Part shown: piece by piece, positions 6,798 to 15,969 of the stretch
How the letters are laid out: each line of letters starts with the position of its first letter
How positions within the stretch are numbered: the stretch's first letter is position 1
Source: Taibaiella lutea
GTDB lineage: Bacteria; Bacteroidota; Bacteroidia; Chitinophagales; Chitinophagaceae
Reading direction: 5' to 3'
Length of the DNA stretch: 64,000 bases
NCBI RefSeq assembly: GCF_008629695.1
Contig: NZ_VWSH01000001.1
Coordinates: 461,990-525,989 of the forward strand
Translations under genes and position numbers: made by a program
The notes under the pieces: model-generated
What the model saw: the letters and a program-made list of their open reading frames with translations, nothing else
Databases searched by the model: none
Told to the model about the DNA's origin: nothing

Positions 6798-9700
6798 TCA
6801 GGACAACCAGATTCTTATCAATGAAAGTAATTTCTGTGAATTAATAGGCTTGGACATATAATCCGAAGCGCCAGCTTCAATACACAATTCCCTGTCATTG
6901 CTCATTGCTTTTGCCGTCAATGCTATAATCGGCAAATCACTGTATTTTTTATTGGAACGGATATTTCTCATTGCTTCGTAGCCATCCATTTCGGGCATCA
7001 TAATATCCATAAGAACTATATCAATCTTAGCTTCTTTTTCCAGCATTTCCAAAGCTTCCAGTCCATTGCTTGCTGTTATGACTTCCATTTTGTGATTTTC
7101 AAGCAAGCCCACCAGGGCAAAGACGTTGCGCATATCGTCATCGGCTACCAATACTTTCTTACCATCGAGAATATTGCTGTCTTTCGGGCGTTCTTCTTTT
7201 GACGATTCTTCTTCCGGCTTATGATCATTGACGTGGAACATAAATATCTCAAGTTCATCTTTCAATCTCTTATGCGCCTCTTTGGATTTCATGACAATTG
7301 CCTCCGATATCTTTTTCAGGCGCATTTCATCGGTAGGAGAAATTTCCTGATCGATGAGGAGGATTAATGATGTACCTGCAAACAAATTGTTTTCCCTTAT
7401 TTCCTGCAGGTTATCGAAGTGCCCCTCTGATGTACTGATATCGGCAAGAATACAATCATAGTGATGCTGCTTACCTAATTCAATAAGTTCGTTGATCTCC
7501 GAAACCTGATCAAATTGTACATCATCGGGTAAATTAACGATTAGCTGTTTTAAAGTTGCATCATTCGTATTTGCTGTGGACCAAATCAAAAGCCTGTGTT
7601 TAACGGCAGCTATATACGAACCAATATGATTAAATGTGTGTTCCAGTTCATCAATGGTTACAGGTTTTCTTACATATTCCACTATACCATTAACAGGGGC
7701 CTTATCTTCATCCATTGCTGAAATTACATGTACGGGAATAGATCTGAGTTCCGAATCTACTCTCAGTTCCTTCAGCACTTCCCAGCCATTCATAATCGGC
7801 ATTTGCAAATCGAGAATAATGGCATCGGGCTTATGCCGTTTAGCCATTTCAAGACCTTCCTGGCCATTTACGGCAATAAGTGTTTTATAGGATTTTTCTT
7901 CTGCATAGTTTTTCAATATATTGGAAAATACCGGATCATCTTCTATTATCAAAATGGTTTTACCTTCACCGGAAAGTCTGTTTTCTTCAATGCCTGCAGG
8001 TAATTTATGTTGAATAGCGGGTTTAGCAGCTTCTTCTGCTATTATGAGCGGAAGTGACAAGCGGAATGTGCTTCCTTCTTTCAATTTACTTTCCACTGTC
8101 AATGTGCCTTTCAGCATTTTCGTAAGCTCTCTTGAAATAGAAAGCCCTAAGCCGGTACCGCCATACTTGCGATTTGTGCTGCCGTCTTCCTGCTTAAATG
8201 CTTCAAAAATAAGTTCAAGCTTGGACGGATCTATTCCGATACCTGAATCTGTGACTTTAAATGAAATGGTATTCGGATTGACCATTTCAATATTCAACGA
8301 TACATTGCCTCCTTCAGTAGTAAATTTAAGCGCATTGGACAGCAGGTTCTTCAATATTTGTTCCAGCCTCTGAATATCAGTATTAATAACGGTTGCAGCA
8401 TTCGGATCAACGTTTATACTAAACCGGATCTTCTTCATTTCAGACATTACGTCAAATGTCTCTTTCATGTGGTTTACTATACTTGAAACGGGAACCTGCT
8501 CAATTGACAAGTCGACCTTGCCGGCTTCTATTTTTGAAAGATCCAATATATCATTGATCAGCTTGAGCAAGTCTGAGCCGGAGTTACCAATAATCCTTGC
8601 ATACTCCACTTGTTTGTCTGAAAGGTTTCTATCTTTATTATCGCCAAGAAGGTTAGCAAGGATCAAAATACTGTTCAAAGGGGTCCTGAGTTCATGCGAC
8701 ATATTTGCAAGGAATTCAGACTTGTATTTTGTAGATTGTTCCAATTCAGCTGCTTTCAAATCTATAGCTTGTTTAGCCAGTTCCAGAGCATCATGCTTTT
8801 CTTCCAATTCAGTATTGATTTGCTTCAATTCTTCTTCCTGCACTCTTAATTCCTCTTCTGAAGCCTGCAATACGGAGGTTTGGTGCAATAACTCTTCATT
8901 GCTTTGCTGAAGCTCTTCCTGTTGATTCAAAAGTATTTCCTGCTTTTCCTGAAGCTCCTGCATCAACTGATCCCTGTTCTCTGTAACCTGCAATGCGCTT
9001 AATCTTACGGCAATTGCCCCGGGTAACATATTCAAGAACGCCCGTTCCCTTTCGCCCGGAGACTGGAAAAAAGCAAGCTCCAGTACACATAACAATCGTT
9101 CTTTAAATCTTACGAAAATATAAACAATAGTACCAGGCAATATTTTTCCTGTTGCAGAAGACAAATGCCAGAAACCGGCAGGTATATTTTCAACATAGAC
9201 TAACGGTTTGTCATTGCCGTGTTGATGTGCCAATAATACATCTAGATTTGTTTCTTTAATACTTTCAAATGCAATGCCACGTGATACAGCAGGCGCCAAT
9301 TTGTTTTTAGCATCTGCTTCATTTACAAGGTAAATTACGCCGGAAGTTATTTCCGTGAAATCTATAATCCCGTCAAGGATAGTCTGAAGAAATGAGTTTA
9401 CATCTTTGTTCTTCTGGCTTGCCTCCATAACTTTCTGAACACCGACTAAAACTCCGTTATTCAATGCTATCTGGGCACTCAGCGCTGCCTGGTCATCCAT
9501 TCTGTCTTTTAGACTCAGCTCCACTTTACTGCGCTTTCCGAATTCAGAAGTAATATTATAACCCAAACCTAAAACTACGGCCAGAATGAGTATGCTTCCA
9601 ATAAGTGTGACGGCATTGTTTATATCCATCGATTGTTGATTTGTGGCACGCCTCCGGACCAACAACATATTTTCATAAGCGTCCATATCATCAATGGATA

Positions 9701-10169
9701 CTTTAATTTCATCCATTATTTTTATTTCCTGCCTGAAATATGCTTCTTCCTTAACATCATCGCCCCTTACTTCATTCAGGTTGATAGATTGCCATAAATC
9801 AAATATTTTAGTGATCTGGCTTCTGAGGTGCACTACATTTGCTGACTGAGCTTTATTGTCCTGAACCATTAATCCAAGTTCGCTTACAGACGCAAACACA
9901 TCACTATTGCTGTTACTCTGAAAGATGTTATCAATGTCTTTATACCTTCTTTTCGCTCTGTTTATTTTAGCATTATCGTTAAGCCTGGTATTAATTTCCT
10001 GTAATTTTGATTTTACGTCTATGCTATGGCTAACCCATGACTCTGATAAGCGTTCTTTTACATTGGTATAGTAAAACAATGTGCTCATTGTAATTACAAG
10101 GATAATAGCACTAACAATGCCGATGTACAATTTGCTTTTGAAATTGAACTTATTCATATATGGCGTCAT
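6798..10169 (-). CDS. Membrane hybrid histidine kinase (CHASE3-like sensor, GAF, coiled coil, HisKA, HATPase, three receiver-like domains)
   Basis: 1123 aa. TM1 is about 14-34 and TM2 about 187-207, with an all-helical CHASE3-like periplasmic domain between them. A GAF-like domain follows (about 235-395), then a Glu/Gln-rich coiled coil (400-480), HisKA with H492 (SHELRTPLNS), HATPase with N612 and D641-SGIG, receiver 1 with D787 (LDLQMP), a degenerate receiver-like segment (about 858-975; D910 in CILADIS but no MP loop), and a full receiver 3 with D1055 (LMDIMMPEMDG). It leads the operon with CheR and the REC-kinase protein. The likely scheme is a sensor kinase with adaptation by methylation, but the signal is unknown. 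The start at 10169 could also be the methionine at residue 5. Confidence 0.9.
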   Translation of the reverse strand: MTPYMNKFNFKSKLYIGIVSAIILVITMSTLFYYTNVKERLSESWVSHSIDVKSKLQEINTRLNDNAKINRAKRRYKDIDNIFQSNSNSDVFASVSELGLMVQDNKAQSANVVHLRSQITKIFDLWQSINLNEVRGDDVKEEAYFRQEIKIMDEIKVSIDDMDAYENMLLVRRRATNQQSMDINNAVTLIGSILILAVVLGLGYNITSEFGKRSKVELSLKDRMDDQAALSAQIALNNGVLVGVQKVMEASQKNKDVNSFLQTILDGIIDFTEITSGVIYLVNEADAKNKLAPAVSRGIAFESIKETNLDVLLAHQHGNDKPLVYVENIPAGFWHLSSATGKILPGTIVYIFVRFKERLLCVLELAFFQSPGERERAFLNMLPGAIAVRLSALQVTENRDQLMQELQEKQEILLNQQEELQQSNEELLHQTSVLQASEEELRVQEEELKQINTELEEKHDALELAKQAIDLKAAELEQSTKYKSEFLANMSHELRTPLNSILILANLLGDNKDRNLSDKQVEYARIIGNSGSDLLKLINDILDLSKIEAGKVDLSIEQVPVSSIVNHMKETFDVMSEMKKIRFSINVDPNAATVINTDIQRLEQILKNLLSNALKFTTEGGNVSLNIEMVNPNTISFKVTDSGIGIDPSKLELIFEAFKQEDGSTNRKYGGTGLGLSISRELTKMLKGTLTVESKLKEGSTFRLSLPLIIAEEAAKPAIQHKLPAGIEENRLSGEGKTILIIEDDPVFSNILKNYAEEKSYKTLIAVNGQEGLEMAKRHKPDAIILDLQMPIMNGWEVLKELRVDSELRSIPVHVISAMDEDKAPVNGIVEYVRKPVTIDELEHTFNHIGSYIAAVKHRLLIWSTANTNDATLKQLIVNLPDDVQFDQVSEINELIELGKQHHYDCILADISTSEGHFDNLQEIRENNLFAGTSLILLIDQEISPTDEMRLKKISEAIVMKSKEAHKRLKDELEIFMFHVNDHKPEEESSKEERPKDSNILDGKKVLVADDDMRNVFALVGLLENHKMEVITASNGLEALEMLEKEAKIDIVLMDIMMPEMDGYEAMRNIRSNKKYSDLPIIALTAKAMSNDRELCIEAGASDYMSKPINSQKLLSLIRIWLS

Positions 10170-10271
10170 TTGATTTTTTGGCCCTACAAAGTAACAATCA
10201 TAATTGAATATGACCGAAAATTCTTTTCTGTCTTTTTACTATTCGCCCCCTTTTCTTTATTGAGGTGTAAC

Positions 10272-10307
10272 AAAAAAACGGCAGATAGTATAATTAACTA
10301 TCAGCCG
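10272..10307 (-). terminator. Intrinsic terminator of the SDR gene
   Basis: Read on the minus strand, a stem CGGC-x-GATAGT / ACTATC-x-GCCG (10279-10307, 8-nt loop, one mismatch) is followed directly by seven T (the A run 10272-10278). It lies about 30 bp after the SDR stop codon and ahead of the next minus-strand gene. Confidence 0.85.
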
Positions 10308-10335
10308 TCCTGAGAGAATGTGTCTTTTACCTGAA

Positions 10336-11097
10336 TTACAACATCATTCCACCTGAAACTTCTATACGTTGGGCATTCACCCATTTGGCATCATCTGTGC
10401 AAAAGAAAGCAACAACGCTTCCTATATCATCTGGAAGGCCCACACGACCTAAAGCTGTGGCAGCAGCTACCTGATCGTTCAATGCTTTATCATCTCTTAC
10501 TCTCCCACCGCCGAAATCTGTTTCAATAGCACCGGGCGCAACTATATTGACACGAATACCTCTGTTGCCCAACTCTTTTGCCTGATATTTTGTAAGTGTT
10601 TCCATTGCTCCTTTCATAGCTGCATAAGCACTGTAACCGGGGAAGGAAAAGCGTGCAAGCCCTGAAGAAATGTTGACGATACCACCGCCATCATTTAAAA
10701 ACGGCAATGCCTGCTGTGTTAAAAAGAAAGGGCCTTTGAAATGAATATCCGATAAGAAATCAAACTGCTCCAATGTTGTTTCAGCAAAGCCCGCATGAAC
10801 GCCAACGCCTGCATTGTTAACCAGAAAATCGATTTTATCCGTGCCGAAGGTTTCTTGTAAAGTAGCGCCCACCTGCTTCCAGAATGATTCAAAAGTATTT
10901 ACATCGCCTACATTCAATTGAATGGTTGCTGCTTTCCTGCCGGATGATTCCAGTGTCTTAACAACAGCCATTGCTTCTTCTTCTTTGCTGTTATAAGTGA
11001 ATATTACATCCATTCCTTTCTTTGCCAATGCAAGGACCATATCTTTTCCGAGACCTCTGCTTCCGCCTGTTACCAGGGCTATTTTTGTTTGTGTCAT
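10336..11097 (-). CDS. SDR family NAD(P)-dependent oxidoreductase
   Basis: 253 aa, typical classical short-chain dehydrogenase length. It has the nucleotide-binding TGGSRGLG at 10-17, NNAGVG at 94-99, the catalytic serine pair 144/145 and Y158-xxx-K162 (SAYAAMKGAME), and a C-terminal 'AQRIEVSGGMML'. The arginine in 'TGGSRG' is compatible with NADP(H). It reduces or oxidises an alcohol/carbonyl substrate that cannot be told from sequence. An AraC regulator gene lies 73 bp upstream on the same strand, a common regulator-target pair. The SDR gene also has its own -7 box (TAATTTTG, minus strand, 11126-11133), so it can be transcribed separately, and it ends at a clear terminator. Confidence 0.9.
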   Translation of the reverse strand: MTQTKIALVTGGSRGLGKDMVLALAKKGMDVIFTYNSKEEEAMAVVKTLESSGRKAATIQLNVGDVNTFESFWKQVGATLQETFGTDKIDFLVNNAGVGVHAGFAETTLEQFDFLSDIHFKGPFFLTQQALPFLNDGGGIVNISSGLARFSFPGYSAYAAMKGAMETLTKYQAKELGNRGIRVNIVAPGAIETDFGGGRVRDDKALNDQVAAATALGRVGLPDDIGSVVAFFCTDDAKWVNAQRIEVSGGMML

Positions 11098-11125
11098 TTG
11101 AATTTTGTTTTAATTAATGATAAGG

Positions 11126-11133
11126 CAAAATTA
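11126..11133 (-). promoter_or_regulatory. TAnnTTTG -7 box upstream of the SDR gene
   Basis: On the minus strand the sequence TAATTTTG is an exact match to the Bacteroidota -7 consensus and lies 28 bases before the ATG at 11097. No good -33 TTTG is seen at 19-bp spacing, so this is a partial promoter match. Confidence 0.5.
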
Positions 11134-11170
11134 ATTGCGGCTATATTAAAAAAATGGTGATTAGCACAGA

Positions 11171-11596
11171 TTAAATGGTGATAGTCTCAGTTTTTAAATA
11201 ATGCCGTGCCGTTAAAAAGGCTTCTCTATATTGTTTAGGTGTTTGTTGGGTAAAACGTTTGAAGAATTTCGTAAAATTGGATGGATCATAAGTAAGTGTA
11301 GTTGCAATAGCATTTATGGACATATTATTTTTTTCCAATAATGATTTTGCGATTGCAATAATTTTATCCTGAAAAAATACACATGGATGAAAGCCAGTCA
11401 CATGCTTTATCGTATCTGTCATGTGAGTAGGATGGATATGCAATACTTTAGCAATATCCCTTAATTCATACATTTCGTCAACGCGACCTTTAAGAAGGTC
11501 TGCCAAATGTTCGTCCAAAACTTTCAGAAACGCATCTGTAATTTCATATTGGCGCGCATGTATTTTCTTTACTGCTTGTTCCTGTTGTAGTTCCAT
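11171..11596 (-). CDS. AraC-family transcriptional regulator, DNA-binding domain only
   Basis: 141 aa from the ATG at 11596; a TTG three codons earlier is open but unlikely. Two helix-turn-helix units are visible: 'YELRDIAKVLHIHPTHMTDTIKHVTG' (about residues 50-75) and 'SINAIATTLTYDPSNFTKFFKRFTQQTPKQYR' (about 97-130). The second contains the conserved AraC signature FxKxFKRxxxxxPxxYR. The N-terminal effector domain usual in 280-300 aa AraC proteins is absent, so it is a short stand-alone type. It probably regulates the adjacent SDR gene. Its own -7 box TAACTTTG (minus, 11616-11623) is 19 bases before the start. Confidence 0.87.
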   Translation of the reverse strand: MELQQEQAVKKIHARQYEITDAFLKVLDEHLADLLKGRVDEMYELRDIAKVLHIHPTHMTDTIKHVTGFHPCVFFQDKIIAIAKSLLEKNNMSINAIATTLTYDPSNFTKFFKRFTQQTPKQYREAFLTARHYLKTETITI

Positions 11597-11615
11597 AGTC
11601 TTCAAGAAAGAAAGG

Positions 11616-11623
11616 CAAAGTTA
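11616..11623 (-). promoter_or_regulatory. TAnnTTTG -7 box of the AraC gene
   Basis: TAACTTTG on the minus strand matches the consensus exactly. A TTG lies 17 bases further upstream (11641-11643) as a partial -33 element. The distance to the ATG at 11596 is 19 bases, normal for this phylum. Confidence 0.55.
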
Positions 11624-11749
11624 GGTACAATAATGTCCTGCAATTTCGATAATGCTTATAGTGTTATAGTGATAAGTTGTGTGCAGCACCATTAACCTTA
11701 TTTAACCTTATTTGGGTGGTTGTTAACCCATTGTGGCAATGCCATAAAA

Positions 11750-11757
11750 TAGTTTTG
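11750..11757 (+). promoter_or_regulatory. TAnnTTTG -7 box of the GLPGLI/TonB-barrel operon
   Basis: TAGTTTTG is a perfect -7 box 22 bases before the ATG at 11780. The nearest -33-like element is ATTG at 11730-11733, 16 bases upstream, slightly short of the usual 19. Confidence 0.6.
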
Positions 11758-11779
11758 TATTTAATAAAACGAACACAAA

Positions 11780-12529
11780 ATGAAACAACTATTCATCTTC
11801 ATTGCTATGCTACCGTTGGCAGGCGTGTCAGCTCAGGACACGACAGGTGTCATTACTTACGAACAAATTATTTCTACTAATCTTGATAAAGATAATATTC
11901 CGGAAGGGCTTAGAAATGTAGTTCCTGCCGAATCTAAATCGGAAATGGAATTATATTTTACACCGGTTGCATCCTTGTATCAGGTAAGGGAAAACACTAT
12001 AGCAAGTAATAATCAGGAATTTGACCAGGGCGGCATGAAGCTTCGGATTGAAACCAAAATACCGGATGACAAATATTATACTGACTTAATATCCCATAAA
12101 GTAACAGAGCAAAAAGATTTCATGGGGCGCATTTTTCTTATTGATCATGATGCCAGCGCTTCGAAATGGAAGTTTACGGGCCGGCAAAAGAAAATCCTTG
12201 ATATGCCAAGCTCGGAAGCAATAAGTATTACGGATAAGGACACTACTATTGTATGGTTTACTACAAGCATCCCTGTAAGTGCAGGACCACAAGGACATTC
12301 AGGGCTCCCTGGAATGGTACTGGAAGTATTTATAGGTTCCAATATTCATCTGGTCGCCACAAAAGTTGAACCTGCCAATAAGGAAATCATAAAAAAGATA
12401 AAAGCTCCTACGAAAGGGAAAAAAGTGGATGAAGTTGCATTTGAAAAAATAGTAAAGGATAAGGAAGAAGAGATAAAAAAGCAATATGGCGGCAACGGCA
12501 ACATAATCATCATGAGACAAACACGATAA
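11780..12529 (+). CDS. GLPGLI family protein
   Basis: 249 aa with a Sec signal peptide (MKQLFIFIAMLPLAGVSAQ). The family-naming motif is present as SGLPGMVLEVF around residue 175, preceded by 'TTIVWFTTSIPVSAGPQGH' as is usual. GLPGLI proteins (TIGR01200; Porphyromonas-type secreted proteins of unknown function) are restricted to Bacteroidota. They are routinely encoded just before a TonB-type outer-membrane barrel protein, as here (10 bp gap). The C-terminus is lysine/glutamate rich and ends with an 'NGNIIIMRQTR' tail. A role in a secreted or outer-membrane peptide/metal handling pair is often suggested but not established. Confidence 0.85.
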   Translation: MKQLFIFIAMLPLAGVSAQDTTGVITYEQIISTNLDKDNIPEGLRNVVPAESKSEMELYFTPVASLYQVRENTIASNNQEFDQGGMKLRIETKIPDDKYYTDLISHKVTEQKDFMGRIFLIDHDASASKWKFTGRQKKILDMPSSEAISITDKDTTIVWFTTSIPVSAGPQGHSGLPGMVLEVFIGSNIHLVATKVEPANKEIIKKIKAPTKGKKVDEVAFEKIVKDKEEEIKKQYGGNGNIIIMRQTR

Positions 12530-12539
12530 AACAGCTACT

Positions 12540-15284
12540 ATGAAAAGACTACTCTTTTTATCGCTTGTATTAATATTATGCTCGTCTGTAAGTTTTGCAG
12601 ACAATCATCTGATTTCGGGAACGGTAAAAGACACGGCAGGCTCAGGTTTGGGCGGAGCAACAGTTTCTTTGCTCGATCCTTCGGACTCAACGCTTGTAAA
12701 ATTCAGCATCACAAACAATAATGGCAATTATGCGATACCAGACATCGGTGAAGGTAAATTTTTGCTGCAGATAGCAATGATGGGCTTTTATACGGAATAC
12801 AAAACAATTGAAATGCCTTCAATGAATCCGGCGGAATTCAATAATATCATTTTAAAAGAAAACCCCGATGCCAATGTCCTGAATGAAGTAATCATTTCGG
12901 GAGAAAAAGTGCCTGTAAGGGTTATAGGGGATACATTGGAATATAATGCGGGTTCCTACAAAGTGAAGCCCGATGCGGTAGTGGAAGATTTGTTACGCAA
13001 GCTTCCGGGTATGCAGGTTGATGAAAACGGCAATATAAAGGCGATGGGAAAAGATGTAAAAAAGGTATTGGTTGACGGAAAAGAATTTTTTGGCGATGAC
13101 CCAAAGGTTGCCACAAAAAACCTGCCTGCAGATGCTATTGAAAAAGTGCAGACTTATGAAAAGAAATCGGATGAAAGCCTGTTTACCGGTATTGATGATG
13201 GAGAAAGAGATCAGACTATTAATCTTCAATTAAAAGCGGGTAAAAAAGCAGGCTATTTTGGCGAAGTAATGGGCGGGATTGGCGTTCCTGAACATTATGA
13301 CGCTTCCCTGAAAGCATTTAAGTTCAGGGAAAAATCACAGGTTGCAGTACTTGGGATGGCCAATAACATCAATAAGTTCGGATTTACGTTTGAGGATTAT
13401 CTGAATTTTAACGGTGGTATTGGTTCCTTATTGAAGAATGGAAGATTAGAAATGAACGCTGATGATGTTCCTGTTGATTTTGGTCAGCCGGTAACCGGAA
13501 AAATGAATACACAGGCATTAGGCCTGAACTATGGCTTGTTAAACAAACCCACTAACAGATTTAATGTAAGCTATATGGGATATGGGCTGCAAAAGCTTTT
13601 AGAACAAAAGACACATTCCATTAATTATACGGCGAATGGCAATTTTGAAAAACAGGATCTTTCCAATGAGAAAACAAATAATTACAACAATGGCTTGTCT
13701 TCATCATGGTACAATCAACTGGATTCAAGTTTGTTGTTAACAGCAAGTATCCATGGCCAGCTGACAAACAAAGACGGCAATGAAGCATTGAATTCACAAT
13801 CTTATCTGGAATCAATGGTACAAAACAGCCTGACGAGTGCATCTAACAGCAATGGAGACATTATAAAAACAAACGGCTCTGTTAGCCTGGTAAAGAAAAT
13901 GAAAGGTAAATGGCCTATGCTGCAATTACAGGGAGAGGGCAGTTATTCAAACAATAAGGATAACAACAAATGGCTGAACAACACAAAATATTTATCAGGG
14001 CAGGAATATATGGATCAGCAATTCCAAAACAATAAAAATACGTTGGGCAGTACAGCTTTAAACCTTTCCATTATAAGAAACATTGGCAAAGGATATTACC
14101 TGAAACCTTTTGCAGGCTTGGAATATAATAACGAAACAAGTATCCGGAATCAGGGGCCATCGAATGAAGGTGTAATAGCTATCGATTCTTTAAGCCCGGA
14201 TTTTAATATTGTATCAACTGTTATTAAAGGAGGATTGGAACTAAAAAAGAACAACAAAAAGACACAAAGCAATATTGGTCTAAAGTTTGAAACCCTGCAA
14301 ATGCAATCCGAACTGAACGGAACCGGAATTTCAGATAAAAGTTATCGTTATATGCTTCCATATGCCTTCTGGCAAAGAGAAATAGCGAGCGGAACAAGGC
14401 TTGGCATACGTTATAACACACAAATCAATACGCCCAGGGCAAGTCAGTTATTGCCTACAACTGACTACAGCAACCCCTTATTTCTTAGAAGCGGTAATGC
14501 TTTTCTGAAACCGGAATATGAGCATTCACTGAATCTTAATTACAACAGGTTTGATCAGTTCACCATGTCAACATTCTTTGTGTCGATGGATGGGAAATAT
14601 ACAAAAGACAAAATCGGCTGGAACCAAACCGTATCAACTAATCTGGTACAAAAACTGACTACTGCAAATCTGAAATATGACTGGAATGCGGGGTTGTCGG
14701 CTTATTATGCAAGGCCCGTACAAAAGATCAAACTAAACTTTAATGTCAGTATTAAAGAACGTTTCGATCAATCAATAAGTCAGGTGAATTACATTGACAA
14801 TGTCAATAAAACATTCAATCATACTTTGGAGCTAAGTGTAAATAACCTTAACAACAATATTCTTGATGCAAGAATAGGCGGCAATATAAATATATCATCA
14901 ACTCAGTATTCAATTAATACGGCATTGAATACTACTTATACGAATTATACCGGTTTTGCAAAAGTCAATTACCGGCCTGTAAAGAACTGGAGCTTCCTGC
15001 TTTCGATGGATATGACGCATTATACTTCCCAAAGCTATGATCAACCCATTACCATCCCATTAATGAAAGCTGAAATTACCCGATATGTCTTCGCTAATCA
15101 AAGGGGAGCCATTACCTTGAAAGGATTTGATCTTCTCAATAAAAACAAATCTATCCTGAGGGTGAGCCAACTGAACTATTTCATAGAACAACAATCAAGT
15201 ATTATCGGGCGTTATGCGTTGTTGTCTTTCTCTTACAAACTGAATAAGATTGGTCAGGGAAATGCAGTCAACATAAGGCTTTAA
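12540..15284 (+). CDS. TonB-receptor-like outer-membrane beta-barrel protein with carboxypeptidase-regulatory-like N-domain
   Basis: 914 aa with a signal peptide (MKRLLFLSLVLILCSSVSFA). Residues about 24-105 form a carboxypeptidase-regulatory-like beta-sandwich (ISGTVKDTAGSGLGGATVSL, GNYAIPDIGEGKF). Residues about 110-240 are a plug-like domain ('VEDLLRKLPGMQVDENGNIKAMGKDV', 'KVLVDGKEFFGDDPKVATKNLPADAI'). The remainder is an aromatic-rich barrel ending 'YALLSFSYKLNKIGQGNAVNIRL', typical of the outer_membrane_beta-barrel_3 family. It lacks a recognisable TonB box before the plug and ends without the canonical terminal F. It is co-transcribed with the GLPGLI gene. No SusD partner is present, so this is not a SusCD pair. 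Substrate unknown. Confidence 0.85.
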   Translation: MKRLLFLSLVLILCSSVSFADNHLISGTVKDTAGSGLGGATVSLLDPSDSTLVKFSITNNNGNYAIPDIGEGKFLLQIAMMGFYTEYKTIEMPSMNPAEFNNIILKENPDANVLNEVIISGEKVPVRVIGDTLEYNAGSYKVKPDAVVEDLLRKLPGMQVDENGNIKAMGKDVKKVLVDGKEFFGDDPKVATKNLPADAIEKVQTYEKKSDESLFTGIDDGERDQTINLQLKAGKKAGYFGEVMGGIGVPEHYDASLKAFKFREKSQVAVLGMANNINKFGFTFEDYLNFNGGIGSLLKNGRLEMNADDVPVDFGQPVTGKMNTQALGLNYGLLNKPTNRFNVSYMGYGLQKLLEQKTHSINYTANGNFEKQDLSNEKTNNYNNGLSSSWYNQLDSSLLLTASIHGQLTNKDGNEALNSQSYLESMVQNSLTSASNSNGDIIKTNGSVSLVKKMKGKWPMLQLQGEGSYSNNKDNNKWLNNTKYLSGQEYMDQQFQNNKNTLGSTALNLSIIRNIGKGYYLKPFAGLEYNNETSIRNQGPSNEGVIAIDSLSPDFNIVSTVIKGGLELKKNNKKTQSNIGLKFETLQMQSELNGTGISDKSYRYMLPYAFWQREIASGTRLGIRYNTQINTPRASQLLPTTDYSNPLFLRSGNAFLKPEYEHSLNLNYNRFDQFTMSTFFVSMDGKYTKDKIGWNQTVSTNLVQKLTTANLKYDWNAGLSAYYARPVQKIKLNFNVSIKERFDQSISQVNYIDNVNKTFNHTLELSVNNLNNNILDARIGGNINISSTQYSINTALNTTYTNYTGFAKVNYRPVKNWSFLLSMDMTHYTSQSYDQPITIPLMKAEITRYVFANQRGAITLKGFDLLNKNKSILRVSQLNYFIEQQSSIIGRYALLSFSYKLNKIGQGNAVNIRL

Positions 15285-15309
15285 TAATTCGTTTGTAAAG
15301 TTTACAAAA

Positions 15310-15385
15310 ATAGCGATGGGTTAAAAAATCAATAGCGATGGGTTAAAACCCATCGCTATTGTCTTTCGCCCTTTCAGGGCTTCCT
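15310..15385. repeat. Dispersed two-hairpin element, one partial and one full copy
   Basis: A 5' fragment (AATAGCGATGGGTT at 15310-15323) precedes a full copy. Hairpin 1 is AATAGCGATGGGTT / AACCCATCGCTATT, a 14-bp perfect stem at 15331-15360. Hairpin 2 is GCCCT-TTC-AGGGC at 15368-15380. Compared with the 4611 copies both stems differ in sequence but stay paired. It is placed between convergent stops (15284 plus, 15418 minus). Confidence 0.9.
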
Positions 15386-15417
15386 GAATTATTTGAAATT
15401 ATAAGATTTAAAGGTTT

Positions 15418-15882
15418 TTAATCGACATCACTACCAGTTGCTTTCAGCTTTTCCTTATGATTTTTTATGGCTGCATCAATAGAGTGCGAAGAATGTATGT
15501 CTTTGTCTTTTTTTGCTTTTTCGGCAAGGGTTACATAGAATTTATGGAGTACATCCAATTCTTCTTCGGTAAGATCTTCCACATCAACGATTCTGTTGCT
15601 GGTATGCCTGTTTGCTGCTATCAATTCATTCAACTTAATCTGAATAGCTTTGGAATCTTTGTTTTGAGATTTCTGAATCAGAAACACCATCAAAAAAGTA
15701 ATGATGGTAGTACCCGTATTAATTACCAGTTGCCATGTATCGGAATAGTGAAATACGGGGCCGGAAACAAGCCATGCAATCACTACGCCTAACGCACAGC
15801 CAAAAGCCAGAGAACTACCTGTCCAACTTGTAATTTTTACCGATAATTTCTCAAAGAAACTATTCCTTTTACTCTTTTCCAT
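15418..15882 (-). CDS. Low-affinity iron permease family protein
   Basis: 154 aa. Two membrane helices are visible (about 22-42 'SSLAFGCALGVVIAWLVSG' and 49-69 'WQLVINTGTTIITFLMVFLI'), followed by 'QKSQNKDSKAIQIKLNELI' and a charged cytoplasmic tail. This is the exact pattern of the bacterial PF04120 'low affinity iron permease' family, in particular the conserved NTGTTIITFLMVFLIQxSQNRD-type helix and loop. The name comes from a yeast transporter; the transport role of these short bacterial proteins is not proven. The tail 'DLTEEELDVLHKFYVTLAEKAKK' is probably helical. It stands 88 bp downstream of the GAF-protein gene on the same strand. Confidence 0.85.
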   Translation of the reverse strand: MEKSKRNSFFEKLSVKITSWTGSSLAFGCALGVVIAWLVSGPVFHYSDTWQLVINTGTTIITFLMVFLIQKSQNKDSKAIQIKLNELIAANRHTSNRIVDVEDLTEEELDVLHKFYVTLAEKAKKDKDIHSSHSIDAAIKNHKEKLKATGSDVD

Positions 15883-15969
15883 GTTGAATGCTGAATTAAA
15901 TTGCTTTATTAAAATTATTACAATAGTTCCAATAACTCCTATGCCATTTAAACAAAGCTAAGCAAACAA

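Noticed and set aside
8467-8910. 147-aa plus-strand frame inside the hybrid kinase gene
   Set aside because: Antisense to the conserved HisKA and coiled-coil coding region; the Ser/Leu-rich product is a typical shadow.
12540-15284. Part of a SusC/SusD polysaccharide locus
   Set aside because: No SusD-like lipoprotein or glycan enzyme adjoins, and the partner is a GLPGLI protein, a different and common pairing.
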